Below are positions 1 through 11,262 of a stretch of DNA of 64,000 nt, piece after piece. The translations under genes were made by a program, and so were the position numbers. Source of the stretch: Nepenthes gracilis (taxonomy: Eukaryota > Streptophyta > Magnoliopsida > Caryophyllales > Nepenthaceae); NCBI GenBank assembly GCA_033239525.1, contig BSYO01000028.1:13137597-13201596 (forward strand), given 5' to 3'. Position 1 is the first letter of the stretch; each line of letters begins with the position of its first letter. The notes under the pieces were generated by a model. The model was not told where the DNA came from, did not search any database, and saw only the letters and a program-made list of their open reading frames with translations.

Positions 1-3000
1 TTTATTATGATGATTTAGATTTTTTAAACACTTTTTCTTATAGGTGTGATTTAAATTCTTATTAGATTTTATGTTATCATTTGGAGACCAAACAGATAGT
101 TCAAATTTAGTCATATACTCATTGTGAGTCAGGGTTTTTATTTTTTTGTATCTGGTTCGTTCACATCCAACTAGATTAGGGATAAAGTCAGATTTTGAAA
201 ATTTTTAGGTATTAAAGGTATATACACATATAAATAAAATAAAAAATTTGATTTTGGGACATGATAAACTATTTATGACCTTTGCTCAAAAATTATCTTT
301 TGGTCATTGGTTCTCTATTTTAGTTTGCTTTTGAATTTTTGAGATTTTACTTGCATATCATTTGATATATTTAATTTTTTAAAAAAATTTACATACTTTA
401 ATTGATATTTGAATTTATCTGATTTTAGATTTAGACTTTTCAGCCTTTGAATTTATGGTATTTAGACTTTTGAATGATTTCATACTTAAGACTATTTGAT
501 ATTTTTATATAGATTACGAATTTTATGAATAAAATCATATTGTTGACATTTGTGAATTAGATATTGGACATTTTAAAATATTTGACACATTTGGATTTTT
601 AACATATATTAGATTTTGCATATATTTTATTATTTTTTGCTCATTTGTTCTAATTTATGGACATCTATTTGGTGTCATACATGATTATATATATATTTAC
701 TGAGTTTTATATTATACTTTTATCTTTTTTCTAGCTCTTTCATATTAAAGAGTTTGAAAAATAGAATGCATAGAAGGATACTTGAAGTAATTTGGTTTAA
801 ATATATATGTACTCAAAGGAAGGAATTTGATTTGTATTTGAGATTTGCGCCTACATATTCAGTTAGGTCATTTGTTTGTATTTGGGATTTCTATATTATT
901 GAATTGAGTAATGATTTGGATTTTAGTTGACAATTTATCTTATGGGTTATTTGGGTTACAAACATATATTATTATTATTATTATTATTATTTAGAGATCG
1001 GATAGGGTTAATTCGGTTAGATTTCGCATCTGTTATAATTTGTGGCCATTTCATTATTTTGGTCTTTAGAATTATTATGTTTGACCCGATTTTAGATATT
1101 TTATTAAATTTTGTTAATTTAAAGAGAACAAAAATTTTACTCTGATTTATTTATTATTAATTATTACTTACTATTAGGTTGAGACGCGTCAATTATATTA
1201 AAAGGTAGGAGTTTTAAAAATTTTAATTTTTGTTATAATTAATTAAGTTAAGATAAATAAAGTTAACTTTAAATGAAGAAATTGTATCAAAGTTAACTTT
1301 GGAATGGGACATATTGAGTTGAAGGATGCCAGAAATGATGTGATCAACCTACACATTTTTGAGGGGAGGTCAGACATGACAACGCATCGACTTTGCTTTT
1401 GCGTGTTTTGAGATTTTATTTGCATATCATTTGATATATTTAATCTTTTAAAAAATTTACATACTTTAATTGATAATATGAATTTATCAAGATTTTAGAT
1501 TTAGATTTTCAGCCTTTGAATTTATGATATTTAGACTTTCGAATGATTTATTATATAAGACTATTTGATATTTTTAATTATTTTTTATGAATTTTATGAA
1601 TAAAAGGAAAAGAGTTGAAATTTGTGAATTAGATATTGGACATTTTAAAATATTTGACCCATTTGGATTTTTAACATATATTAGATTTTATCATATATTT
1701 TATTTTCGTTTTGCTGTTTTTTCTAATTTTGGACATCTATTTTATGTCATATATGATTATATATATATTTACTGGGTGAAGTTTATATTATACTTTTATC
1801 TTATTTTTTGCTCTTTCATATTAAAGAGTTTGAAAACTTGTAGAATTCAGATGGATGATACTTGAACATTTGGTTTAAATATATATGTATTCAAAATTGT
1901 ATTTGATTTGTATTTGAGATTTGTTATACATATTCAGTTATTGACATTTGTTTGTATTTGGGATTTCTATATTATTAGATCGACAAGTTTATTGTAATGA
2001 TTTGGATTTTAGTTGACAATTTATCTTATGGGTTATTTGGGTTACAAACATATATTATTATTATTATTATTATTATTATTTAGAGATCGGATTTTGTGTA
2101 TAATATTTTAATATATTCTAAATCTTTAAATATAATTTTTGACCATTAAATTTATTTTTGTCTTTAGAATTATTATGTTTGAAAAGAATTTTAGATATTT
2201 TATTAAATTTTGTTAATTTAAAGAGATGTCAAAAAATTTTTTAATACTATTTATTTATTTTAAATTACTTACAATTAAGTTCATACACATATTATACAAT
2301 TATATTAAAAGGTAGGAATTTGAAAAACATTAATTTTTATTATAATTAAAAAAGTTAAGATAAATTTCTTCAAGATGAAAAAAATAAATATTATTTATAA
2401 TTTTGTAAATTTGGAATTTATTGAGTATAAAGAAATTGGTGATGCTATATTGTGACATGCCTTAGTATATAATAGTGGTAATTGATGTTCAAATTTAACA
2501 TCCATAAGTAAAAGTGGTATTCGATTTTATCTATAGTGATACATCCGAGAGACGAACCCATTTATGCATTTTAAATGTTAGCATAAGATCTTTTGTGATG
2601 CTTTAAAATATTGTGTTTGAATTTTGATTATTTGCTCATTCATTGGTAAGGTCCTATTAGCCCTTGGTTTATAAGAAATTAGTATAAATTAAATATGTTT
2701 TAATAGTTTACTTTTATTTTTAGTTAGATTTTAAAAAGAGAAAAAGGAAATATATGAAAGTTAGGAAAAATGGTGGGAAGGATAATTGAGTTCAATTATA
2801 ACTTTTTTAATAATTTTGAGGTAAATTTAAAGTCAATGTAAGTATACCCTAAACCTCCTTTCATTCCTTGCTGAATTTTTTTTATTTTTTAAATATTTTT
2901 TATGTTAAAAACTCATATATGTCATATTTTTATAGGTAAAGGGTTTATAATTGATATGCATGTGATCTTACTCCTGTTCTATGATTTTTTCATGAAATTC

Positions 3001-3700
3001 ATACCCTTATTCCATATACATTATACTTTCTAGTTGATTTTTTTACAATATTGATCATGTGTATCTTTAAACTTTGTTTCAATGTCCATAATGCTATAAT
3101 TTCGTATGTAAAATGTTGACACTTCATATATACTAGCTCATATCCTCCTTTCTTTGTAAATATTATAAAATTTGTGCTCTTGATGTACATATATTATATT
3201 TCTCAACGAGTTTCTATACTAATACTCAAGTATGTTATGAATTATTATTTAAATACTTTTATATGTTTTGATTTTGTATATAATATTTTAATATATTCTA
3301 AATCTTTAAATATATTCTTTATATATATTAAATTTACTATAAATTATCCCTACATGTCTTAAAATTGAAAAGAAGTGCTGAAATTTTGCATACTATATTT
3401 TCTACAAAAATTCAATCACATATGTCTAAAATTTTCTAATACTACTCTTACATACTTTAAAATGTTACAATTAAGTTCATATACATTTTTTACACTGCAT
3501 GATAAGAAATTGAAGGAATTCGAAGGAAAACTCTATAATTTGTAAAAGAATTAAGAATACTTTTTCCGAGATGAAAAAATCTAAATATTAGTTATAATTA
3601 TATAGAATATTTATTTATTTATATATTGTAAGAAATCAGTGGTGATGTATTATGACATGCCTTAGTATATAATTGTGATAATCAATGTTCAAATTTGTTA
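1..3700 (-). repeat. AT-rich dispersed repeat block with ~1.1 kb tandem units
   Basis: No gene is supported here. The stretch ~340-1260 recurs at ~1410-2355 in the same order: 'tttgcatatcatttgatata', then 'agatattggacattttaaaa', then a (TTA)n run followed by 'tagagatcgg', then 'attatattaaaaggtagg'. A third partial unit at ~3265-3700 repeats 2085-2520 ('gacatgccttagtatataat', 'aatatattctaaatctttaa'). Read in reverse complement, 2440-2560 matches the dispersed family also present at 5.9-7.8, 13.7-16.0 and 19.4-21.2 kb. The short open frames are not gene-like. Confidence 0.65.
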
Positions 3701-4639
3701 GTCTAATTCTGCATCCTTTGATGTGATAAAGGAAAAAATTAATTAAGTTAATTTATTTAAAATAGATCAATTCCGTTAGCTATTCAGATTTAGTACAAGG
3801 ACATGACATATATGATCCAACTATTACGCTAACATGCAGTTGAATCAATTAATTAGCATTTTTGGTCTTTTCTTAATTAGCCCAAGGCCTTAATATTCTT
3901 AGCCCATCAGAAATATATTGATTTTTGTTTTAAAAGATTGAGTATACTCAATCGAATTGTCTAATTGGTTCATTGGACGATCAAGATTCAAGTAATTGAT
4001 GACTAACTAATCTTTGATCATTGACTTTGATTAACTTGCAGTTCGCAGCATGCAGTGTCCCCAAATCACGTTCAACTGAAAGCCTTTAAGGCCGATGTCG
4101 GGAGGCTCACAAGTTAATCAATCAATTATTTAATTAATACTTTAGGACTTCACGATTTGCTTATTTCCTAAGCTTTAATCAAAATTTAGATTAATTGACA
4201 GTCCAAGCGCTGCACCTTTCTTTAGAGAACCAGAAGCTTAGAATTAATTTGAGCACACTCCATCCCCACCACTTTTTCTTCCTCTTTTCCCTCCTTCTCT
4301 GCGTCAACTTTCCCAAAATAAAACAATTTGATTCATAAATCCTCCGTTACGTGTCGAATTCATGAAAAAATCGAGTTATTTTTTTGTCTACCATATGATA
4401 TTTTATCTTATATTATATAATAAACATTTTCTATATTAAAATTTATAATCATTAGAGCATATAATAACAACTTTATCTCTGTTATCAAGTCTTATCCTTA
4501 CCATCTATAAATCCCACGTTTCTGTACCTCCATTTCCGTCATAAGTCAAGCTAGAAACTTAAAAGAATTCCCCCTTTCTCACTCTCTTTCTCTCTCTGTC
4601 TTCCTCTCTTCTTCTATCTCCGTCTATAACTTCAAAACA
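3701..4639 (+). promoter_or_regulatory. Upstream region and 5' leader of the STIG1-like gene
   Basis: No coding signal is seen. A TATA-like CTATAAATCC lies at about 4505-4514, roughly 130 bases before the ATG. It is followed by a CT-rich leader at ~4569-4630 of the kind common in plant 5' UTRs. This spacing suggests transcription starts near 4535-4545; that is inference. Confidence 0.4.
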
Positions 4640-5128
4640 ATGAAGACAGCGAAGCTAGTTTTTGTGTTGGTTATCGCCATGGCAATGGCAATAGCTTTTG
4701 CATTCGCCATGCCGAGTATGAAGGAACGGACGCAAGAAGCAGCTATTCAAGCAACCAAACAGACCCCATCGCAGGGGACCCAAATGCCTTCCAGCAGGCT
4801 TCGTCGTTTCCTAGCTGCTGATGCCGCTGCCGACGATCACGACCACAGCAATCCCAGAGCATCCGGCCACTGCCGGAAGGACCACGAGATCTGCAGCGCC
4901 GTCGGATCAGCGTTCAACGGCACGATGACCTGCTGCAACAACAAATGCTTCGACTTGATGTACGACAAGAACCACTGCGGCGCATGCAATAACAAGTGCG
5001 AGTTCACGTCCGACTGCTGCCGAGGAGAGTGCGTGGACAAGGCGTATGATAAGAGGCACTGTGGAAGGTGCAATCGTCGGTGCGGGCATGGCCAATATTG
5101 CACGTATAGCATGTGTGATTACGCTTAA
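4640..5128 (+). CDS. STIG1-like cysteine-rich secreted protein
   Basis: A single-exon gene for 162 residues. Residues 1-24 form a hydrophobic signal peptide rich in Ala, Met and Phe. A variable linker (25-75) follows, including the basic stretch SSRLRRFL. The C-terminal half holds 16 cysteines in the spaced pattern typical of stigma-specific STIG1 proteins (TCCNNKCFDL, HCGACNNKC, DCCRGECVD, HCGRCNRRC). Family members are secreted to the apoplast. Some act in stigma exudate and pollen-tube growth, others in vegetative tissue, so the tissue role here is not determined. The start is the first ATG after a CT-rich leader with a TATA-like box at ~4505. AATAAA-type signals lie within ~40 bases after the stop. 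The frame is intact. The family call is strong; the exact paralogue is unknown. Confidence 0.9.
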   Translation: MKTAKLVFVLVIAMAMAIAFAFAMPSMKERTQEAAIQATKQTPSQGTQMPSSRLRRFLAADAAADDHDHSNPRASGHCRKDHEICSAVGSAFNGTMTCCNNKCFDLMYDKNHCGACNNKCEFTSDCCRGECVDKAYDKRHCGRCNRRCGHGQYCTYSMCDYA

Positions 5129-5899
5129 TTATTTGGAACAAATACATAAATAATGAATAAAATTCACTCTTATGTAGTTTAGGATCATCGTGCCATTACT
5201 AATAAACTTATGTGGATATAATATATATGCCAAATAAATCTAAAATGATTATTCTGTGTGGAAGGATTTTGAAGATCCGTCGTAGCCAATGGAGAATTTC
5301 ATACGCTGTATTAATTATTGAGATATGTGATCATTTATATGTTATTAAATATATAAAAATCGATAATTTGGATGTTCTTTTTGATCGGTTTTTTTGTCAT
5401 AGTATTAATACTAAATTGTAAAAACTGCTGTCTGTGTTCTCACCGATTTCAAAATAATAAATGACATTGATTCATCTTAATTAATCAATTCAACTGTTAA
5501 CTCGATTTATTTCAAGTCTATAAAAATAATTGTAGAAAATAAAGTTGACAAGCATTCTTAAAATTACAATTTGAATTGATATTGGACGTGAATGTGAAAA
5601 TCAAATGTTCACAGCTGACTTGAAACAAAGTAGTGAATCATATCATAGGAACTGAAATATCATATCACTAAATGGCTCTAAAAACTAAAAATAATTCAAT
5701 CTTTAAATATTCATAAAGGCAAGTGTATTGTCAATATCAGAATACTCAAAATCATAATTTAACTGAACTATTGAAATGAGAACCAAAAACCAACTAAATC
5801 ATCAACAAGAATATTGCAAACTTTTATTTAATACAAAACCATTAACTAAGATAAAATACAGATCCTAAAGTTATTATTCTAAGACAAATATAATATCCA
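5129..5899. other. Intergenic, AT-rich, nothing recognised
   Basis: This stretch holds the 3' flank of the STIG1-like gene, with polyadenylation-like AATAAA motifs just after the stop, and then low-complexity AT-rich DNA. No gene, RNA or clear repeat boundary was seen. Confidence 0.5.
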
Positions 5900-7825
5900 A
5901 ATTATTATGATTCCTAATACTATTTTTGTGAATAGTCTTTCTGTTAACTTCTTCTACCTGTAAGTGTGCATTAAGCTAACTAATTTGAAGAGGATTAGGA
6001 TAAATAAAAGTAAAAGTGAGCAAATTACTCAATTATATATATAAATTATAAAATCAAATATATAATTTTTTTTAAAACTACGCTAGAAAGAATATGATCA
6101 AAATCAAATGAAAAGTTATGCAATTTTTATAACATTTATGTAAAATTTTCAGATTTGATAATTCTATTTCTTAGTCCAATAATACTCTATGAAAACATAT
6201 TCAAATTATACTAATTAATATGAACCAAGGATTAGTATAACGTCACCAACGAAAGAGCGAATAATCAAAATATAAGTTAATTTATTTTTTACACAATAAA
6301 GGTCTTACACTACTATTCAAAACTCGTACGTAGACTGTCATATATATAACTCTATCGATGAGGCCAAACTTCGATTTCACACTACAGATGATAGGTTCGA
6401 ATAACGATTACGACTATAATATACTAATACATGCTATAATATATCACCATTGATTTCTACAATGATCCATGTATAAACAAATAAAAACTATACACATATA
6501 AAAATAATCTTTTGTATTTTCTCATACCGAAAAATTATATTTAATCCTTTCACAAATTATAGAATTTATTTCATAATTTTTTTAAACATTTGTCATATAG
6601 TTCATAAAAATTCTATAAAATTTTAAATATATAAATTTTAAAATATACAAAAATTATATTATAAAATTTTTAAACATGTGAAATTATTTATAATAAAAAT
6701 TATAGACAAAATCAGAAAATCATGTGATTTTTACTTTTTCTTTTAATTGTCAAACATATATAGACAATTTAGAACAATTTCAAGACATGAAAAGCATCTA
6801 CTTAGGGATTTAAAGCCTATTGAAATATTATATACGAAAATTAAAGTATTTAAAAAAATTTAAACAAGAATTTAGAACATGCATAGGTTTTAGTATAGAA
6901 ACTAGCTGATAATCATAATGTATATGAATTAAGAATATGAATTTCATAAAATTTATAGAGAATTAAAATGAGAATTCATGTACACAAAGTATAAATACTT
7001 ACAAAAATATCAAATGTATGAACATTTAGATAAAATTTAAAAACATATATGGATAATATTGTAGAAAATCAGCTTGTAAGTATATTATATATGAAATAAG
7101 GATATAAATCTCACAAAAATTTCATGGAATAGGGGTAGAATTATATGCATACAGAGTATAAACTCTTTAACTATAAAAATATCACATGTATGAGTATTTA
7201 AAATAATAAATACTCAAAAAAGTAGAGAAAGATCAATAACAAAGGAAAGAAAATTTCAATTTACTTGACTTAATTTGATTTTACCCAAAAATTATTTGAT
7301 TTCACCTTAAGTTTTTTACTTTTCTTACTCATTTATTCTCTTTTATCTCTCATTCTAAATGTTACATTTTTCTTCTCTTAAGGCTCAGCTCAAAATGACT
7401 TGAATTTGGCAAAAAAATGCATTTTTTATAACAAGTTGTCGCATCATATGATGGTAAAGCACGGATCAAACGCGAATATATATGTGTGTCCATTAGATGC
7501 GCATCAGTTGCCTAGACACTGGCCGAACAGCCTACGAGTATCTATGGCGCGTATTAGGCGTTGGCAATCTACGAAGGCCGCATATGTGCCGTTTTGGGCA
7601 CAAATCAAGCGTGGTTAATTTGCCTAAAGTACTTTTAGGCATTGGTCAGGTATCTTTTATGTACGACCTTTTGTCCAAAATAAATATATGTGCGTGTCAA
7701 ATGCCAATCAGATATCACTAAATCTGATGTGATCCAATGAAAATGTTGATTTTAACGCAGTTCTCATTTGACTATAAAATTTTATTTTTATTAATTTAAT
7801 TAATCATGAACGATATTACAAATTA
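5900..7825 (+). repeat. Dispersed LTR-like repeat family, copy A (approximate ends)
   Basis: It shares ordered landmarks with the copies in the PROSC introns. 'cactactattcaaaactcgt' at ~6308 matches 'cactgctattcaaaactcgt' at ~20249. Further on are a pyrimidine-rich tract (~7315-7380) and a GC-richer segment (~7440-7610) with alternating GCGCAT/ATGTGC words. There are no retroelement protein motifs. The ends are estimated from where the similarity fades. Confidence 0.5.
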
Positions 7826-8356
7826 AAACTTACAGCTCACAGCTACCATGTTTTTTGATTTTTTTTGACCGAAAAGTCAATTTTTTAGAACAATTCAAAT
7901 ATAAGTCTAAAACAAAATATTGATTTAACTAAATTGATAAATTTTTAAAATTAATTGAGATTATGGGACAAAATTAAAATTTAAATTGGAATAAGTATTA
8001 AGTAGTGCCTAATCTACACATTAGTCACACATGAGCCTGCTTTTGGTCGAATGTTTGCACTTAAAGTACATTTGAGCGATACACATGCGTATTTGAGATA
8101 GCTTAGCAAGAGAGTGGCATCAAGAAGGATTGAGAATTCACTTGCCTGATATTCTTCTTCTTTAACAGCAATGCAACAGTAGCAGCAAATTTACAAGCCA
8201 TTGGCACTTCTCTCTTCCTCAGTAATCGAATGGATTAGATGGGGAAGGTAGAAAGCTAACACTTGATAAGGAAGAGGAAGAGGTGTTCTAAAGGAGTTGC
8301 AGCATATTTCCTCATAAATCTCTTTCTACAAATTCAATGTGTAGGTGGTTAGATAG
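7826..8356. other. Intergenic, no gene recognised
   Basis: AT-rich DNA with a somewhat GC-richer patch at 8080-8340. No frame with recognisable protein content was found on either strand. Confidence 0.4.
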
Positions 8357-8520
8357 AGGCCTTTTTTTTTTTTTTTTTTTTGAATATGGGCCATTTATTT
8401 TTAAATGGATAATTGTGATTTAATTACTTTTAAAAAAATTAAAAATTAGCTAAAATTAATTATTAAATCATAATCATTTATTTAAAAATAGATGATTTAG
8501 ATTCAAAAAAAAATGGCCTT
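8357..8520. mobile_element. Hairpin-forming MITE-like element
   Basis: The left arm (AGGCC, a T-run, TGAAT, then CCATTTATTTTTAAATGG and ATAATTGTGATTTAATTA) is matched in reverse complement by the right arm (TAAATCATAATCATTTATTT to ATTCAAAAAAAAATGGCCTT). This gives a fold-back of about 65 bases per arm. There is no coding capacity. The target-site duplication is not clear, so the superfamily is not assigned. Confidence 0.55.
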
Positions 8521-11100
8521 CATCTCTTTGAGAAATGGAGCCGCCTGGTTCCGTGATGAGGGAGAAAGAAGAGGGATGGCTGCATGCTCTGATGAAGGGG
8601 CATGGTTGAGTAATTTAAATTGACTAATTTAAATAAAATAATTTAATTAGTTTTTTATTTTGTTAATTATATTCATATAAACATATATTAATATTATAAT
8701 AAATCCTAATTATCATTTTAAAATATTAAAAATAATTTCTATTTATTGATGAGAAAATTAACGAAATACCCTTTCAATGATCACTTGAATCTGGCACGTC
8801 CAATTTTAACATAAAATTAACTTAAGCTCATAGTAATTAGCGGCTCATTAATTATCCTATTAATGACCCACCTTGGATCACAAGTCTAATAATCTCGAGT
8901 CAAAATATTGGGACATTATAGACACACTAATAATTTTTGTCCTGGATGACTAGATCGCATGTGAACCTAATTTTAATTAAGTCTAATCTATATATATGTG
9001 AGTGGGTCAATTGACCTACTAAAAATTACCTAAGAATGATAAAATATATCGATCATTGAACTTAATTTCTTATTGATCTCACCCAATTCATTTCTTAATC
9101 GCATTAAATTAATTTATTAATCACTTTGATCCATTACTCTCTTTATGTTAGTCAAATTTTTGCCATTTTAATCAAAATTAACGACAAATTATTTTAAAAT
9201 AATTCTATTAAATAATAATAAATTTATTATTACACGAATCTATTAAAAATATATTGAATCCATCTGTAAGCACAATTTGTGATACCAATATTGTGTTCAA
9301 TTTGGCCCCATTTGAGCATCTATTAAAAGAAAAAATATATTTAGTCTATACTTTTTTAATACCGTATTATTACAAACTGCCTCTACCACCCACAGCTCTA
9401 TCCTTGTGATGGCAATGTCCCCCAACTACCCCGTGCATGCTCTCCCTTTCCTTGTAGTTGATACGGTTAGAATTTGATTAAAATCAAACCATTTAGCAGA
9501 TTCAAAGCTTTTACATTTTTTTATGGGTTTGTTGTTTTAAATAACATTAAGTTTTAAATACAATATCAGTATTTTTGAAATAATTAATAATTTTTTATAT
9601 AAATATTATTTATCTAAATATTTTTATATAATATTTTTATCTAAATATTATATTTTATTATGTTGTTAGGTAGTTTCAATGATTTAAATAAAATAATTAG
9701 AAATGAATCCAATTCAATCCAAATTTAATTGGTATAGGATTTATTAGAGTGGGAAGAGAGAGTGACATAAAAGGTGTAATTCTTTGATTTTTCTTTTTTT
9801 CCGTTTGCTTTTTTAAATGAATTTTGCCTTCTAATTTTTTATTCTTTTGTTTTTTATTGGCTAGTTCCTCCTTGTTATTCCTATATTATCAAGGTAAATC
9901 TTCATGTAAAACTCCTACAACTAAGATTAACTACATTAGTTAAGTTCTAAATATTTAAAAAATAGACTATATAAAATGCATAAATATATAAGAAAAAAGT
10001 TAAAATGGGTGCCCAAATCCTCTTTATAAAACAAAATGCATCTCTAACATTGCAAATAAATATTTTGAATCGATTTTAAAATACAATGCTCTATAGAGTA
10101 CGCAGGCGAACATTTTCACTTCATTGAAAATCTAGTTAAATTTTGAAATCCATTAAACATTCTTACTAATTTATTTGGGATTATGCTTCAAGAGATATAG
10201 AGATTTTCAGATCATTTTCAATATAAAAATTATTATTTGTGAGAACTCATGGTGTCAATTTGATGAGAATGATCGCGAGTCATATCATATCTTTAAAGGG
10301 TTGCTTTCTTATAACCCGAATCGTGCGAAGCATGATAAGCTTGTTTGAACTTTAGTCCCTAAGGGATGCTTTACCACTGAATCGGTATAAAAATTATCTC
10401 TGCCAAAAAAAGGTAATGTGAGTTGGGGGATTTTTACTTTGAGCCCTAGGAGAATCGATTCTTACTTTTTTATTCTTTAATTTGTGATTAAAATATATCT
10501 AACTACTAAAAATAGATTTACTCCGTTTATGTTATGTAACCCGATTCGTGTCTTTTGTGGTGTGATTCTTACATCTTTTAAATATTCATTCTCCTAAGGT
10601 TTTCTTATTAGAGAAGTTTAGGATAGAACTTTTTGAATGAATAAATACCACTGGCCTTTTGCATCATAGTAGTAAGATAACAATGGTATAATCACTTCTA
10701 GAAAGATAATAATATTAGCTCTATCATTTATCGATTTATCCTTACAGCCTCGGTGTATGAGCTCTATCGTCTAAGGAACAAGGTTAATTTTACAATGCTA
10801 TCATTCCTAATTCCCATAAATTTGCATATTCCATTTTCCTCATCATGTGTGATAAGATTAGATTGTTTAATGACCAATCTCGATCCATTATCAGACTTTG
10901 GGAATAGTTTGTTCTAACAATACATCTTTGTATATTTTATTGTTATTTCTTTATCAACATTCAAATATTTTAATAATTAAAAAAAAAAATCGTTCCTAGT
11001 TATAATTTTTTAATATAATTAATTACTAATATGAAAAAAATAAAAAAACTTACTGGATAAGCTATTTTCTGAAAAATAATATGTTAATGTCCATCAGACA
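8521..11100. other. Intergenic upstream of the PROSC-type gene
   Basis: AT-rich DNA with scattered stop codons on both strands. A phrase at ~8904-8921 (TTGGGACATTATAGAC) resembles the terminus of the dispersed LTR-like family. I see no gene or RNA gene. Confidence 0.4.
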
Positions 11101-11212
11101 ATGCATGCAGGCTATCTGGGCCACACAGAAGAGATTCATTTCACGACAAATAGTAAATGGAGTGGAGATTCCAGAATCAAGAAAATTGCAACACACGATA
11201 AAACGGGAGCAA

Positions 11213-11262
11213 ATGGCAGCGCCTGCGATGGATGGAGTTGCTGTGACGGCCTCCGGTCGGTG
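11213..11262 (+). other. Out-of-frame remnant of the usual PROSC N-terminus
   Basis: From the ATG at 11213 the bases encode MAAPAMDGVAVTAS and hit a stop at 11261. Plant relatives read ...TALRSVMLRVRQ here. A single missing base near 11250-11251 (GCCTCCGG, where GCCCTCCGG would be expected) explains the break. This is either a real 1-base deletion, forcing use of 11263 or 11101 as start, or an assembly error. Confidence 0.6.

Noticed and set aside
4837..5112. Reverse-strand open frames across the STIG1-like gene
   Set aside because: They are antisense shadows of the cysteine-rich coding sequence with no domain or start context.
6390..6410. GGTTCGAAT-like word suggesting a tRNA B box
   Set aside because: No cloverleaf or A box at the right distance; it lies inside a dispersed repeat.
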